Below, in pieces: positions 63,714-64,000 of a stretch of DNA of 64,000 bases. The position numbers and the translations under genes were made by a program. Below the pieces are notes generated by a model that saw only the letters and a list, made by a program, of their open reading frames with translations, was not told where the DNA came from and did no database searches. The DNA is from Streptomonospora mangrovi. Lineage in GTDB: Bacteria; Actinomycetota; Actinomycetes; Streptosporangiales; Streptosporangiaceae. How positions within the stretch are numbered: the stretch's first letter is position 1; every line of letters begins with the position of its first letter. Location: the NCBI RefSeq assembly GCF_027604915.1, contig NZ_JAJAQC010000004.1:186001-250000 (forward strand), read 5' to 3'.

Positions 63714-64000
63714 GCGACCTGAACCCCGTGTGGGCCATGGTCATCACGGTGACCATCATCGGCCTGAGCGCGTTCTTCGTGGCCATCGAGTTCGCGCTGG
63801 TGGCGGCGCGCCGCTACCGGCTGGAGGAGGCCGCCGAGACCAGCCTGTCGGCGCGCGCGGCGCTGAAGAGCTCGCGCGACCTGTCGCTGCTGCTGGCCGG
63901 CTCGCAGCTTGGCATCACGCTGTGCACGCTGGCGCTGGGCGCCATCACCAAGCCGGCCGTGGAGCACATGCTGGAGCCGCTGTTCGCGGGGCTGCCCGAG
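63710..64000 (+). CDS. Second CNNM-type protein, cut by the right edge
   Basis: The first 97 residues are visible, with the same DUF21 start as its neighbour: TIIGLSAFFVAIEFALVAAR and LSLLLAGSQLGITLCTLALG. ATG 63710 overlaps the upstream stop as ATGA. Paired CNNM paralogs are common in actinobacteria and may form a heterodimer. The C-terminal CBS part lies outside the window. Confidence 0.93.
   Translation, partial: MSDLNPVWAMVITVTIIGLSAFFVAIEFALVAARRYRLEEAAETSLSARAALKSSRDLSLLLAGSQLGITLCTLALGAITKPAVEHMLEPLFAGLPE

Overview
The window is chromosomal DNA of a very high-GC actinobacterium. The signs are near-saturated G/C third codon positions, many GTG starts, TANNNT -10 hexamers placed 6-8 bases before start codons (leaderless mRNAs), GlnR-, IdeR- and actinobacterial LexA-type boxes, and families typical of the phylum (DUF2795, DUF1876, DUF1918, TIGR03086, an HTH-type protein with a CGC-ended helix pair, a HemD/winged-helix fusion). 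A Nocardiopsaceae/Streptosporangiales relative is my guess from gene content; the sequence does not prove it.

Layout. 1-15.6 kb, minus strand: assimilatory nitrate reduction. narK (uptake), a molybdopterin nitrate reductase (nasC) and its FAD/[2Fe-2S] electron-transfer partner (nasB) are followed by a three-gene molybdenum hydroxylase (PaoABC-like), then nirB-nirD, a uroporphyrinogen-III synthase and a CbiX-type chelatase that together can supply siroheme to NirB. GlnR-like boxes precede narK and nirB. 15.7-20.1 kb, minus: a manganese/zinc-type ABC transporter operon, then an iron-siderophore binding lipoprotein under a recognisable iron box. 20.2-26.4 kb: a putative HTH protein, an 860-bp non-coding stretch, an MHYT sensor protein followed directly by a FhuF-like iron reductase, a berberine-bridge-like oxidase, a 60-base C/G homopolymer tract, a DUF2795 protein and an MntR-type manganese regulator. 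26.5-31 kb, plus: an SOS promoter, a 25-codon coupled leader ORF, DnaE2 and a metallophosphoesterase. 31.1-37 kb: a DUF4287/AHSA1 protein, a ROK repressor and, divergent from it, a complete Entner-Doudoroff operon edd-glk-eda. 37.2-45.6 kb: a fused PabA-PabB synthase, several small enzymes (DinB-like, two GNATs, a cyclotransferase-like protein), YiaAB and an OafA-type acyltransferase. 45.8-51.4 kb: a methyltransferase, an arginase-family protein, a tiny zinc-finger protein, a GNAT-like protein, an AMP-forming ligase, PhhB and a frameshifted phosphotransferase pseudogene. 51.4-57.4 kb: a degenerate kinase-like membrane protein divergent from a MoxR-DUF58-VWA operon, then HAD and double-NUDIX genes. 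57.5-64 kb: an APC permease, a DUF1876/DUF1918 pair, an SDR behind a TetR-type palindrome, two RNA methyltransferases and a pair of CNNM/CBS membrane proteins, the second cut by the window edge.

How the parts connect. Nitrate imported by NarK is reduced by NasB/NasC to nitrite and by NirBD to ammonium, with HemD and CbiX making siroheme and GlnR as the probable nitrogen switch. Metal homeostasis is a second theme: an MntR-type sensor, a manganese-type transporter with a palindrome centred on its start codon, an iron-box-controlled siderophore receptor and a FhuF-like reductase. A third is DNA damage: DnaE2 has one of the clearest promoters here (TTGCCC, TAGAAT, LexA dyad). The most unusual features are the complete Entner-Doudoroff operon in an actinobacterial context, the kinase-like N-lobe protein beside MoxR-DUF58-VWA, the two duplications that copy gene ends, and the homopolymer tract.
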